A stretch of DNA of 64,000 nucleotides from Buddleja alternifolia (lineage: Eukaryota > Streptophyta > Magnoliopsida > Lamiales > Scrophulariaceae): contig CM033392.1 in NCBI GenBank assembly GCA_019426215.1, positions 52,379,149-52,443,148 of the forward strand. The letters are read 5' to 3'. The first letter of the stretch is position 1, and each line of letters begins with the position of its first letter. The position numbers and the translations under genes were made by a program. A model generated the notes under the pieces. It saw nothing but the letters and a program-made list of their open reading frames with translations. It searched no databases and was not told the DNA's origin. This document shows, one piece after another, positions 34,216-44,625 of this stretch.

Positions 34216-37200
34216 TCATCGTTTTCTTTTTGTCGTTGGCTTAGCAGTCTTTTGCTTCCCATCGGTACGACCATTTTTTTTAGTACGGCGACGAACTGAC
34301 GGATTAATCCATATCCCCTCTTGGTGATCTTGACGCATATACAATTCATCATCACTTATATCCAAGTCATCGTCACTATCAATTGATTGTGAATCACCTA
34401 AGGAGATAGGGTTTTCTCCATCATCTTCACTTTCTTCATAATCACCTTCAATACATGTATTTTTGTTTGCCGATAAAACAATGGACCACCTCTTATCAAT
34501 AGGATCGGTAACAAAAAATACTTGTTTAGCTTGTGACGCTAAAATGAAAGGTTCATCTTTGTATCCCACTCTTTCAAGGTCTACTCGAGTGAAGCCTATT
34601 TCACTATTATCGACACCATGTTTATTGTCAACCCACCTACACCCAAATACAGGCACCCGAAACCAACTATAATCAAGCTCCCATATACGTTCAATCACCC
34701 CGTGATATGATAAATCGGCATAGATAGGATTATTATCTTTCGCACTTGAGATATGCATTGCTTGAGCTACAAGACTCACACCACTATTCTGCATTGTACT
34801 TCGTTCGTCTTGGTCTTTTGTATAGAATGTGCGACCATTGATACGATAACCTGAATAACAAAATACTAGTCTGTCCGGACCCATCGACAGCCGTGTCAAT
34901 TTATCTGAAACTGAAAGCTGTGGATTCTCTTTCTGTTTTTCTTCAAAATGCTTTCGGAACCAATCGATGAAACTCTTATTATGCTCTCTTGAAATCCAAC
35001 TCTCATTTTTAATTGGATTGAATCTCCTAAGTTGGTTCTTATGCTCTTCAACATATGGGTCAACCTCATCGGTGTTGTGGAGCACATATAGGTGTGCCTG
35101 ATCCCTTTGTGTAATATGAACACTAGCTAATTGTTTTCCCATTAATCCGACTCCTTCTGTTCCCCCTCCCACAACATGAGACTTTGGGAGCTCTGCAACA
35201 TTAGAATCTGTCAGATACTCTGTGCAAAATGTAATGGCTTCATCAACTATGTACCGTTCAACAATGCAACCTTCCGGTCGACTACGATTTTTCACGTAGC
35301 CTTTCAATACCTTCATATAACGCTCAGCCGGATACATAGATCTCATAAAAGCCGGTCCACATAGTTGAGTCTCTCTAACCAAGTGAATGGGAAGATGAGT
35401 CATTATATCAAAAAAAGCAGGTGGAAAATACATTTCAAGCTCACACAAAGTGATGACAATTTGTTTTTGAAGTGCAGGAAATTGCTCAGGATCAAACACC
35501 TTGCTCCACATTGCTTTGAAGAAGAAACACAATTTAGTTATCGTGTCTCTCACCTTTTTTGGCAAAATGGCCCGTATAGCAATTGGTAGCAAATGATCCA
35601 TGATTACATGACAATCGTGAGTCTTCAAGTGTTTTAGCTTCAAATCCTTCATTGATACAAGACTGCTAATGTTTGAAGAATACCCTTCTGGAACTTTCAC
35701 TCCATTAAGAAACTCACATAATGCAATTTTTTCTTTCCTGGCTAGAGTGTGAGCTGCTGGAGGCAAATAAGTACGTTTCCCCTTATTTGTTGGTGTCAAT
35801 TTTCCTCTTATCTTCATTTCAACCAAGTCTAACCGTGCCTTTACGCCATCTTTTGTCTTTCCGGGCACATTTAGAAGTGTTCCAATGACGCTATCAAATA
35901 CATTTTTCTCAATATGCATTATATCGAGAAAATGTCTAACATGTAAAGACGTCCAATACGGCAACTCAAAGAAAATTGACTTTTTTTTCCACCCAGTTTT
36001 TGCAAGGCCACATGCAAAAGTCTTTCCAAATTTAACCTCCAAGTCTCTTACATTTTCAAACACTTCTTCACCAGTTAAGCACTTAGGAGCTCGACCTTCT
36101 TCTATATTCCCATTGAAAGCTTTCTTCCACCGACGATATCGATGGTTCCGATTTAGCCATCTCCGATGCCCTTGGAATGCATATTTCTGGGAGTGTGTCA
36201 ATCGATATTGATCTGTACTCTTCACACATATGGGGCATCCACATTGGCCATGTACACCATATCCCTCGAGGTTTGCTCTTGCCGGAAAATCATTGATTGT
36301 TCCAAATAACATGACTCTGAGATTAAAATTTTCTTCTCTCAACCCGTCATATACTTGAACACCGGTGTCCCACAACACCTTCAAATCCTCAATTAAAGGG
36401 GTCAAGTAGACATCTATATCATTTCCAGGTTGTTTCGGCCCAGAAATGAGTATAGGCATCATTATATGCTCTCGCTTCATGCATCGCGATGGGGGAAGGT
36501 TGTAGATCATCAAAATCACCGGCCATGTACTATGTGAGCTGCTTTGCAAGCCATGAGGGTTCATGCCATCTGTAGCCAATACAAGGCGCAGGTTTCTTGA
36601 TTCTTCACCAAATTCAGGGAAATCATCATCAATCTTTTTCCATTGAGGAGAATCTGAGGGATGTCGAATCTTGTCATCTTCAATCCTTTCTTCAAACCTT
36701 CTATCAGCATGCCATGTCAAGTCCTTGGCTAACTCTTTACTACTGTACATGCGTTTAAATCGTGGTATTATAGGCAAATACCACATGGTTTTGACAGGCG
36801 TAGATCCATTCTTCTTGTACCGTGAGGCGCCACATTTTGGACAGGCCTTCAATGATGCATAGTCAATTCTAAATAATACGCAATCATTGAGACACGCATG
36901 TATCCTCTCATATCCCATGCCAATTGAGGTTAACATCCGTTTAGCCTCATAAGTACGATTAGGTAACACATTATCCTCAGGTAGCATGCTTTTTAATAAA
37001 CCAAGCAAGTCTGTGAAACTCTTATCACTCCACCCATTGTTGGCTTTTAACTTGTATAGGTTAAGAACTGTTTTCAATCTCGTGAATTTACTACCACTAT
37101 ACAGTGGTGTCTTTGAATCACTTGTCAAATTGTCAAACATTTTAGGACAATTTCGCAAATCCTCCTCAATCACATTTGTCATCTCCTCCAAACGATCAGG

Positions 37201-37497
37201 CTCATAATCATTCATGTTGAAATCGTGTGATGGATATGATGTACCACCCAAATCATCCAACGGGACACTGCTTTCACCGTGTCTTGTCCAACGTTTGTAG
37301 CTTTTATCAATTCCATTACACACCAAATGATCTTCCAACTCACGTGGACTAATTCTCTTTCCAAAACAACAACGTAAACACGGGCAAGTGATCCTAGTTC
37401 GATCTGGTGCATGGTCAACCGCAAACTTTATGAACTCTTTCACACCTTTCTCATACTGTTCCGACATACGATCTGCTAAAATCCAACTTCGATCCAT
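34216..37497 (-). CDS. CACTA transposase, TNP2/TNPD family
   Basis: A single uninterrupted ORF of 1093 codons, the catalytic transposase that cuts at the TIRs. Residues 1-75 form the transposase-associated domain with CPCLRCCFG (zinc-binding-like). The central tnp2 region (about 190-500) includes CPKCGASRYKK, the acidic motif LVLATDGMNPHG, and CGCPIC. It is followed by the domain usually annotated DUF4218 (FLDIMHIEKNVFDSVIGTLL to MYPAERYMKVLKGYVKN). A DUF4216-like part (YADLSYHGVIERIWELDY) and a basic Lys/Arg-rich C terminus that could act as a nuclear localisation signal complete it. Length and domain order are those of full-length plant TNP2 proteins. The start is the first ATG after a region rich in stops. 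The TNPA-like gene follows 465 bp downstream on the same strand. Confidence 0.95.
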   Translation of the reverse strand: MDRSWILADRMSEQYEKGVKEFIKFAVDHAPDRTRITCPCLRCCFGKRISPRELEDHLVCNGIDKSYKRWTRHGESSVPLDDLGGTSYPSHDFNMNDYEPDRLEEMTNVIEEDLRNCPKMFDNLTSDSKTPLYSGSKFTRLKTVLNLYKLKANNGWSDKSFTDLLGLLKSMLPEDNVLPNRTYEAKRMLTSIGMGYERIHACLNDCVLFRIDYASLKACPKCGASRYKKNGSTPVKTMWYLPIIPRFKRMYSSKELAKDLTWHADRRFEERIEDDKIRHPSDSPQWKKIDDDFPEFGEESRNLRLVLATDGMNPHGLQSSSHSTWPVILMIYNLPPSRCMKREHIMMPILISGPKQPGNDIDVYLTPLIEDLKVLWDTGVQVYDGLREENFNLRVMLFGTINDFPARANLEGYGVHGQCGCPICVKSTDQYRLTHSQKYAFQGHRRWLNRNHRYRRWKKAFNGNIEEGRAPKCLTGEEVFENVRDLEVKFGKTFACGLAKTGWKKKSIFFELPYWTSLHVRHFLDIMHIEKNVFDSVIGTLLNVPGKTKDGVKARLDLVEMKIRGKLTPTNKGKRTYLPPAAHTLARKEKIALCEFLNGVKVPEGYSSNISSLVSMKDLKLKHLKTHDCHVIMDHLLPIAIRAILPKKVRDTITKLCFFFKAMWSKVFDPEQFPALQKQIVITLCELEMYFPPAFFDIMTHLPIHLVRETQLCGPAFMRSMYPAERYMKVLKGYVKNRSRPEGCIVERYIVDEAITFCTEYLTDSNVAELPKSHVVGGGTEGVGLMGKQLASVHITQRDQAHLYVLHNTDEVDPYVEEHKNQLRRFNPIKNESWISREHNKSFIDWFRKHFEEKQKENPQLSVSDKLTRLSMGPDRLVFCYSGYRINGRTFYTKDQDERSTMQNSGVSLVAQAMHISSAKDNNPIYADLSYHGVIERIWELDYSWFRVPVFGCRWVDNKHGVDNSEIGFTRVDLERVGYKDEPFILASQAKQVFFVTDPIDKRWSIVLSANKNTCIEGDYEESEDDGENPISLGDSQSIDSDDDLDISDDELYMRQDHQEGIWINPSVRRRTKKNGRTDGKQKTAKPTTKRKR

Positions 37498-38127
37498 TTT
37501 GATTCTAAATTAATCAAATTAAACAATTTTATCATCAGTTGATAGTTAAATTAATTAAATAATTTGTATTTTAATTTATTTCCCATTATTCTAGAAAAAA
37601 TTCAGCAGAGTAACAACGCAAAAATTACTACCAAGTTCTCGACTTAATCTTCACCCGGTTAGGTTGAATCCAACAAAATTCGAATCTGACGATCCGCTAA
37701 AATCCAATTTCAATCTTAATTAATTATATTTTCAGCAACTACAAATATTGATCACCAGTCGGATCACATAAATCACATAAAACTATAGATAAAACATTAT
37801 ATTTTCAGCAACTAAGTATAAATATAGATCACCAGTTGGATCAATGTACCCTAAACCACCAAATAACCACAATTTAATCTCAAATCAAACGGAATTAACA
37901 CCCGACTAACTAAAATTAATACTAAATTCAGTCAAATTCCTAGTTCCCTTAAATTTTTTATACACCCACACATACACAAATACACGCACACATACACAAA
38001 TATATATACATACACTCATATATGCATACACCCACATATACACAAATACAAGCACACATACACAAATATATATACATACACTCATATATGCATACACCCA
38101 CATATACATACATCTATACATACTCTA

Positions 38128-38158
<31 letters not shown>

Positions 38159-38654
38159 TTATATTTATCTAAAAGAAAATACCAAAATTAAATGGACCAC
38201 GGCGGCGGAAGCGGAGGTGGGCGGCAGGGGCAGCGGCGGCGGAGGTCGGCGGCGGCGGCGGCGGAGGTCGGCTGCGGCGGCGGCGGTGGTAGAGAGAGAG
38301 AGAGAGAAAAACCGAGAGAGAGAGAGCAAAACCGAGAGAGAGAGAGAAAGAGAAAAACCGAGAGAGAGAGAGAAAACGGGAGGGGGGCGGCGGATGGTGG
38401 TGGTGGTGGTGGTGGTGGTGGTGGTGAGAGAGAGAAAAACCGAGAGAGAGAGAGAGAGAGAAAAACCGAGAGAGAGGGCTAGATATCTAGAGAGAGAAAA
38501 AGAGATCTAGGGGGGCGGCGGACGGTGGTCTCGCGATGGTGGAGGTGGTGGTGGTGGTGGTGGTGGTGGTGGTGGTGGTGGTGGTGGTGAGAGAGTTGAG
38601 AGAGAGAGAGAGTGAGTAGGTGGTGAGAGTGAGAGTGAGAGTGAGGGGGGCCGG
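37498..38654. repeat. CACTA 5' region: microsatellites and a GC-rich tract
   Basis: 37498-37900 is AT-rich with no feature seen beyond a partial repetition of phrases such as gatcaccagt. 37950-38150 is a cacaca/tatata microsatellite. 38190-38290 is GGC/GCG-rich, 38290-38480 GA-rich, and 38390-38430 and 38540-38590 are GGT runs. It lies upstream of the transposase gene, so it is probably its promoter and leader; the Gly/Arg/Glu ORFs are translated simple repeats. A GC-rich, CpG-rich island inside AT-rich DNA is notable. Confidence 0.7.
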
Positions 38655-39060
38655 GTTGTAGAAAACCCGGCCCTTGTGCCAGCGGTTCTGTCGAACCGCT
38701 GGCACATGTCTGTTTGTGGCAGCGGTTCGGCTAGAACCGCTGCCACAAAGTACACTTCTGGCAGCGGTTCGGCTAGAACCGCTGCCACAAAGTACACTTC
38801 TAGCAGCGGTTCGGCCGAACCGCTGCCATACGTGCGCTTTGTGGCGGCGGTTCGGCCGAACCGCTGCCATACGTGTGCTTTTTGGCAGCGGTTCTGGCCG
38901 AACCGCTGCCACATTCAAAATATTTTTTTTTTTTTTTTTTTTTCTGAAACCTATGCCAGCGTTTTGGCTCGAACCGCTGTCATAGGTCCGAACCGAATGC
39001 CACTTTTTACAGCAGTTTTCAAAACCGCTGTCATAGGTGCGCTGTAATAGGACTTTTTTG
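38655..39060. repeat. CACTA right subterminal repeats
   Basis: About a dozen GGCAGCGGTTCGGC / AACCGCTGCCA inverted pairs, the same motif family as at the left end, up to the TIR at 39068. A 24-base T run sits near 38922. Shared subterminal motifs confirm that both ends belong to one element. Confidence 0.85.
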
Positions 39061-39068
39061 TGGTAGTG

Positions 39069-39965
39069 GTCCAAACCTTGCTTCTCTCAAATTGGTTAAG
39101 CTCTTCTTGCATCGCTTCTACCCAACTTGAATCACTGAGTGCTTCATCCACTTTCTTTGGTTCCACTTGAGATAGGAAGCTTGCGAACATGGCCTCATTG
39201 ATTGTAGCGGACCTAGTTCTAACAGGTGCTTCAATATCTCCAATCACTAGCTCTGGTAGATGGTCTCTAAGCCATTTACAATCTGGTTGGAACGAGTTGA
39301 GAGACTCTTGATTATCAATCGCTTGACCCTCATTTGTCTCTTGTGCAGTCGCTGCATCATTCACAGTTCCAATTTGCTCTGGATGATCATTCTCTTCATG
39401 ATCATCAGCGATTCTGACATTATCATCATTTGTAACCTCACAAATAACCTTAGGATTGTGCACAAAGATCTCACTATCCTCATCATCATCACTATCATCA
39501 CCAAGATTGATTTGATACGCTTGTTGGGTAAGATCTTCAATTCCTACATCATCAGGATTAACCTTACTCGGTTCTTGGTTAGCATCATCAAACACAACAT
39601 GAATGGATGCCTCAACCTTCGATTTGATCTTATTTAGGATACAAAAACTCATTCCATTCTTGGCATAGCCTAGAAAGATTCCCGCATCCGCTTTAGGATC
39701 AAATGTCCTTAGACTTTGGGATCCATTGTTATGAATGAAACATTTTGAACCAAATACATGAAAATATGAAACTTTAGGCTTACGTCCCTTCCACAACCCA
39801 TATGGAGTATTCTCATGTTGCTTGTTGATCATACACCGGTTCTGAGTGTAGCAAGCGGTATTGATAGCTTCGGCCCAAAACCTTTGAGGCAGCTTAGACT
39901 CTGCTAACATCGTCCTAACGGCTACTTTAAGCTTTCTGTTCCATTGCTCATGTGCAACGTCCATC
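39069..39965 (-). pseudogene. copia-B2 integrase C-terminal part and start of RT
   Basis: Minus frame with RTMLAESKLPQRFWAEAINT, the conserved end of the copia integrase, then HVFGSKCFIHN and the GKFDPKAD.GIFLGY-type chromodomain-like region (FDPKADAGIFLGYAKN). An acidic linker and the RT entry WVEAMQEELNQFERSKVWT follow. It ends at the CACTA insertion (TSD GTC) and resumes at 29687. Its N-terminal side is cut at about 39965 by mitochondrial-like DNA. Confidence 0.88.
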
Positions 39966-41361
39966 AATGATGGTTCATTAATGTTCATTGATTTAGACTC
40001 CTTCCCCCTTCTCAACTACGAAAAAGATCGAGAGGGGCCCGAAAGCCCCCAAACCAAGAACGGAAACGGAAGCCTTTCGACTCACTTCCCATTCTCTCTT
40101 AAATAAAGCTCGCCCTCGAGCCCTGGGCCGGTCGGCCGGGTCTTTCCCTGTTGTTCTGTTCCCGCCACGACCAAGGCCTTTTGGTCTAAAGAATGCCGGT
40201 GCAACTTACCAGCGAGCAATGACCAACATCTTCAAAGAACTTCTTCATCACGAGGTTGAGTGCTATGTAGATGACCTCGTTCTACAACTTGAGTAAGGCT
40301 GACCCAGTTAGTTGTGGTTTATCAGGCTAGGATGGGAAAAAGGCCGCGAAGAAAGCTTAATGGTTACGTTAGGCATAAGGGAAACCCAGCGACGTAGTGT
40401 AGTTGAAATGGGGGAAGGAAGATTTTCCAATCGGTTCTAATAGAAAGACTTTTGAAAACATCCACACGTAGGCCCTGTAATTGGGACATAGGTAAGGGCT
40501 TTGCTCTAGATCTATCTACTCCATAGAAAAAGAGATGTATGGAATGCCTCACCCGGTCAATGATGAAATTCTAAAGAAATAATAGTCACACGTGGACCTA
40601 TCTGAAGGGGTGTCCTTTGTTTTTAATAAACAGTCGCTACCCCCTGGGGGCTTGGGTACGAAAGAAAGTAGGTGCGGTTGGTGTTAAGAGGGGTAACGGG
40701 CCTAGTTTAATGTGATCTTACATTTCGAAAGTGATAATTTGCGTTTCATGAATTTCATTTCGAATTTCTTCTTTTAAAGCGCACCGCCCGCTAAGGGGCC
40801 CGGTGCACTTCTCCTGATAATTGATTGGAAAGTTTTCTTTTAGTGAGGTTTTGCCTCACAGAAGGATTCGTAGCAGCCAAGGATGAGTTCGATCCATTAG
40901 GTTCTTCAATTTGTTCAGAAAAGAAACGAGAGACAAGAAAACATCTTTGATTACGATTAAAAGAAACAATCTCAAATAGACCAAGATCCAACCGAATGAA
41001 CACTACGAATCTGTATGCTCGTGCTTTCCGGGAAGGCAGGTCCGGTCAGTCCTTCTCCAATTAGCATCTCGCCTGATCGTCTGCTGAGTGTGAAGAAGAG
41101 GTGTCTTATAAAGAATCAGATCCCATTACAGTTAGGAAAGCAAGTGTCATCCGAGAGTCTTATTCGTCTTCTGTTGGAACTCTTTTCTCTAAAGGTAGTG
41201 AAGTGAGCCAAGGTTTTTATTCCTGTTCACCAATCCGATCTTGTTTCAAAAGCTTAAATAAAAAAAAAGCTCTTGCTCACGAATCCCGAGAATATGCTGA
41301 GGCGGCGTAAACGCGTTTGGGACTTCTTCCTTTCCTCTTGCTGTTGATTCCGACTTGATAG
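39966..41361. other. mitochondrial-like DNA (putative NUMT) inserted in copia-B2 integrase
   Basis: About 1.4 kb that interrupts the integrase between QQNGV (minus, 41362) and EQWNRKL (39965). Composition shifts to near-even GC and the style is that of angiosperm mitochondrial intergenic DNA (cgaaagaaagtaggtgcggt, gaccaaggcc). It includes a plus-strand gypsy RT scrap at 40190-40295 encoding NAGATYQRAMTNIFKELL and then YVDDLVLQLE; such scraps occur in plant mitochondrial genomes. The stretch near 40600-40650 resembles a fragment of large-subunit rRNA. Origin is inferred from recognition, not from an alignment. No TSD is evident, as expected for end-joined organelle DNA. Confidence 0.6.
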
Positions 41362-42278
41362 TCGGCAACTCCATTCTGTTGAAGTGTTCTAGGCGCAAAA
41401 TACTCATGAAGTATTCCAAATTCTGTACAAAACTTCTCAACAAATTGGTTAGTAAATTCAGTTCCTCTATTGCTTCTAATTCTTGTCACCTTTAGATCTT
41501 TTGAGCTTTGTATTTGACGAATTAGCGCTGTGAGCTTGACACTAGTTTCATCTTTGGTCGCTAGAAATTCTACCCATGTATAGCGAGAGAAATCATCTAC
41601 TATCACTAGTGAATACTTTTTACCACTAACACTCATGATTTGAATAGGACCAAACAAATCTAAATGAAACAGTTCAAGAATTCTAGAAGTAGATAGGCAT
41701 GGTTTCTTCTTAAAAGATGATTTAACTTGTTTACCCATTTGACATGCATCACATAAGTGATTTTTCTGAAAGGAACCTTTAGGTAATCCTTCTACTAGAT
41801 TTAGCGATATTAACTGAGAGATTGCCTTAAAGTTGAAGTGATTCATTTTTCTATGCCATAACCAACCCAATTCATTTTGACTCTTAGCAACAAAGCATGA
41901 GGGGTTGTTATCAATTGTAGAATCCCAATCCACTAAATACACATTGTTTGTTCTTTTTTCTCTTAATTTAGTAGACTTAGTCTTAGTGTCGTTAACATAA
42001 CAGCAGTCGCTTGAGAATTTGACTTCAAAACCTTTATCACAAAATTGACTAATGCTTAACAAATTATACTTAAGACCCTCAACAAAATATACATCACTAA
42101 TCATGATGTTTCCCCTATGCATGATACCTATACCTTTGGAGTTATCACCGAATATAACTTGAGGACCGTTGGTTGCACGATAGTTGACCAAGAGATCTTT
42201 TGAGCCAGTCATGTGTCTTGATGACCCACTATCAATGTACCATACTGAAGTATCGGTGTTGGCTCTAGGTACCTGCAT
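41362..42278 (-). pseudogene. copia-B2 protease and integrase core
   Basis: Encodes the copia protease motif WYIDSGSSRHMTG (DSG active site), the GAG-pre-integrase zinc region (WHRKMNHFNFKAISQL ... LCDACQMGKQ, an HHCC finger), and the integrase core: first Asp in LFHLDLFGP. The second catalytic position reads IRSNRGTEF where the family has IRSDRGTEF, so the catalytic Asp is replaced by Asn. The third residue (Glu after QQNGV) is displaced by the mitochondrial-like insertion at 41361. Inactive on both counts. Confidence 0.88.
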
Positions 42279-43416
42279 TCAAAGGGCAGTTCTAATTCTT
42301 CTTAGGTACCGATTTTGTCTTGGGTCCTTCAATGTTAGTTACTTTGGTTTGAATTAAAACTTTCGGAACCCATATCTACCTTGTCTTCATTATGGGAAGA
42401 TTGGCCTTCTTGGGTTTCCGTTTGTGTTGTGTGTGTTTTTTAGGTGTATAGTAATACCCTCGATTATAATAATAATCATAGTCATAATCATAATCATCAT
42501 AATATCGATAATATGATCTAGATATTTGAGGATATTGACGCTGGTATTTCCTTGACGCTGGCTTAGGAGTCGCTTTTGGCGATTGACGCTTAGCGTTTGA
42601 TTCACTTGTAGATAGTTTATCCTTAGCGTTTGGAGCGTTTGGATGAGCCTTCTTCTATGAATCATTCACTTTCGTCTTCTCCTTATTGCCTGAGTTGGTA
42701 TTGACCTTCTCATTTGGCCTCTTACCATTGTCCTCGGCTTCATTCGACGTTTGACTGTTTGAACTCTTCTCAACAAAGAATACACCTTTTCCTTTGTTGT
42801 TTGCCGTAACCTTAGATGTTTTTTATTTTTGACCAAATTTATCACAACCTAACCCGGTCTTTTCACCAAAAAGTTTGGTTACCTCAGTCACATTATCTAG
42901 CTTTCTTGATGCTTTGGATAATGATGAGATAAGCTGCTCTGATTTTGCAAGTCTAGCGATCAATTCAGCTTCTCTCTTGACTATTATATCAATATCACTT
43001 TTTAATTGGGTAATTTCACTCTCAAGCGATTGATTCTTCTCAATGCATTGTTGCTAAACTTGCAACTCTGCTTTGAGCGTCATTTTATCACTTGTGAGCG
43101 ATGAAATAATATCAAAGTGATTTTTATATATCTTAGCGACATCTTGACATTCTTTATAATATTCATTTACTTTGTCAAGTAATTCATCATAAGAAAGAGG
43201 ATGAGATAATTCATTGTTTACCTTAGATAGTGAGTCATCAGACTCTTCTTCATCTCTTGCCATAAGATAAATTATCGCTGAGTCGCTGGCTGGCTCATCA
43301 TCACTGCTTTCATCTGATGATTCCAAATCCTCTTCAGGTGCGGAGAATGGTTCAGATTCCGCTAGCAAACCTTGTTGGCAAAGGTTGCTCCTGAATTGGT
43401 CTCTATCCGCATAATC
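42279..43416 (-). pseudogene. copia-B2 Gag C-terminal extension and gag-protease linker
   Basis: Continues the gag frame after a TAA at 43417. It holds an acidic segment (EEDLESSDESSDDEPASD), a coiled-coil-like stretch (LLDKVNEYYKECQDVAKIYK, continuing to about 42880), and a Tyr/Asp-rich low-complexity section (DYDYDYDYYY near 42470). Further stops at 43054 and near 42820, and frame changes near 42660 and 42390, separate it from protease. A long coiled-coil extension after the zinc knuckle is typical of SIRE-type Gag. Confidence 0.75.
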
Positions 43417-44514
43417 TTACCTTGTTGGCTTAGATACATTCGGATAAGGGCAATTTACCTGGTAGTGACCTGGTTTCCTGCAATTGTAACACAAATTAGT
43501 TTTCATTTTCTGTTTAGTGGTTAATTGCTTGGAAATTGTTGGCGCTGAAACATTCTGTACTGGAAATGGAGGCGCTTGATATGGAACTGACGCTATTGGT
43601 TGAGGTGTAGAATACACTGACGCTTGATAATGAGGCGTTGGTGCAGGGGGGGGGGGGGTTTGAAACGATGTTTGTCCAATGGGGTTTCTTTTTTCATATC
43701 TTAGAAATTTCTTAAATTTCTTGACCAATAAAGCCATTTCCTTTTCCTCATTCGATTCTGTCGCTTTCACCTCACTGACTGACTTTCCCTTGTTCTTAGT
43801 CATAGCTATCAGGGCTCCTGATTTAGTCACTGACGTAGAAGTTGTTGTGTCGCTGACTTCTCCTAGTTCAAACTCAAATGCCTTCAACTCTGAAAATACA
43901 TGTTCCGGAGTTAGAGTTTCCAACGTTTGTGATTCTGTCATGGCAACAGTCTTAATCAAATATTTTCTTGTAAGACTTCTGAATATCTTGTTGACCATTT
44001 CCTTGTTAGTCAACTCCTTGTCTAGTGACGCTAACTCTGTTATGAGCAAAGTGAACCTTGCGTCCAATTGTTCTAGCATCTCGTTGTTTTGCATCTTAAA
44101 ATGCTCAAATCTTTGCATGGTTATGGAGAGCTTGTTCTCCTTCATCTGTGCTGAACCTTCACACACAATAGCCAACTTATCCCATATCTCTTTTGATGTC
44201 TTACATTGCTTGATCTTGTTGAACAATGCATCATTGTCTCCTAACGCTGAGTATAGAGCGCTTCGTCCAACATTATCTAGATTTGCTCTTTTTCGATCAT
44301 CTGGCATCCATTCTAACTTAGGCTTCTCGACATAACCATCTGGAGTAGCCTCAGTCGCTCCAGGGGCTCGAGTTACAACTTTCATGATCTGAATGGGGCC
44401 ATATGTAATTACATCACACATCTCATTATCACATGAACATAGATATGCAAATGCTCTAAGTTTCCATGAATCATAGTTTGATTCAACCAGCTTAGGCATC
44501 TTGTTAAAAGCCAT
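43417..44514 (-). CDS. copia-B2 Gag (UBN2 domain, zinc knuckle)
   Basis: A 365-codon open frame starting MAFNKMPKLVESNYDSWKLR, the usual SIRE/copia Gag opening close behind the PBS. A UBN2-type capsid region follows (IWDKLAIVCEGSAQMKENKL, MLEQLDARFTLLITEL). A Pro/Gln-rich linker precedes the CCHC knuckle CYNCRKPGHYQVNC near residue 350. The ORF ends in a TAA that in a full Gag would be read through into the acidic extension. The start codon lies about 95 bp from the PBS, a typical leader length. Confidence 0.88.
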   Translation of the reverse strand: MAFNKMPKLVESNYDSWKLRAFAYLCSCDNEMCDVITYGPIQIMKVVTRAPGATEATPDGYVEKPKLEWMPDDRKRANLDNVGRSALYSALGDNDALFNKIKQCKTSKEIWDKLAIVCEGSAQMKENKLSITMQRFEHFKMQNNEMLEQLDARFTLLITELASLDKELTNKEMVNKIFRSLTRKYLIKTVAMTESQTLETLTPEHVFSELKAFEFELGEVSDTTTSTSVTKSGALIAMTKNKGKSVSEVKATESNEEKEMALLVKKFKKFLRYEKRNPIGQTSFQTPPPPAPTPHYQASVYSTPQPIASVPYQAPPFPVQNVSAPTISKQLTTKQKMKTNLCYNCRKPGHYQVNCPYPNVSKPTR

Positions 44515-44606
44515 AATATGAGATTAAAATATAAAAAAAACGACTATGTTTCAAAAAAATGGATCTAAACAAGCAGTTAAGCTCAGAAACGCTTAGGTTT
44601 CTACTT

Positions 44607-44625
44607 CAACCGCTCTAATACCACT
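44607..44625 (-). other. copia-B2 primer binding site
   Basis: Minus strand TGGTATTAGAGCGGT begins 3 bp past the LTR terminus (ACCACCA, then agt-like spacer). It matches the initiator Met-tRNA 3' end with one or two mismatches. Confidence 0.75.

Larger units (their letters stand above)
29688..39068 (-). mobile_element. CACTA (En/Spm) transposon, apparently complete
   Basis: A 9381-bp element with termini CACTACTACAAAAA (29688) and, inverted, CACTACCACAAAAA (39068), flanked by a 3-bp duplication GTC (29685-29687 and 39069-39071). Removing it joins the copia-B2 pol frame exactly (VWT-LVPRPTHQG). Subterminal arrays of GGCAGCGGTT/AACCGCTGCC lie at both ends. Two genes read on the minus strand: a TNP2-type transposase near the right end and a 12-exon TNPA-like/Ulp1 gene near the left end. 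Both look uninterrupted, so this copy may be autonomous. Confidence 0.95.

Noticed and set aside
38022..38985. Gly-, Arg/Glu- and Pro-rich ORFs near the CACTA right end
   Set aside because: Translated GGC, GA and GGT simple repeats and subterminal repeats, with no conserved domain.
40600..40650. Possible large-subunit rRNA gene fragment
   Set aside because: Only a short stretch looks familiar and I could not align it; not reported as an rRNA gene.
40364..41310. Short ORFs in the mitochondrial-like block
   Set aside because: No recognisable domain and no start context; treated as part of the transferred DNA.
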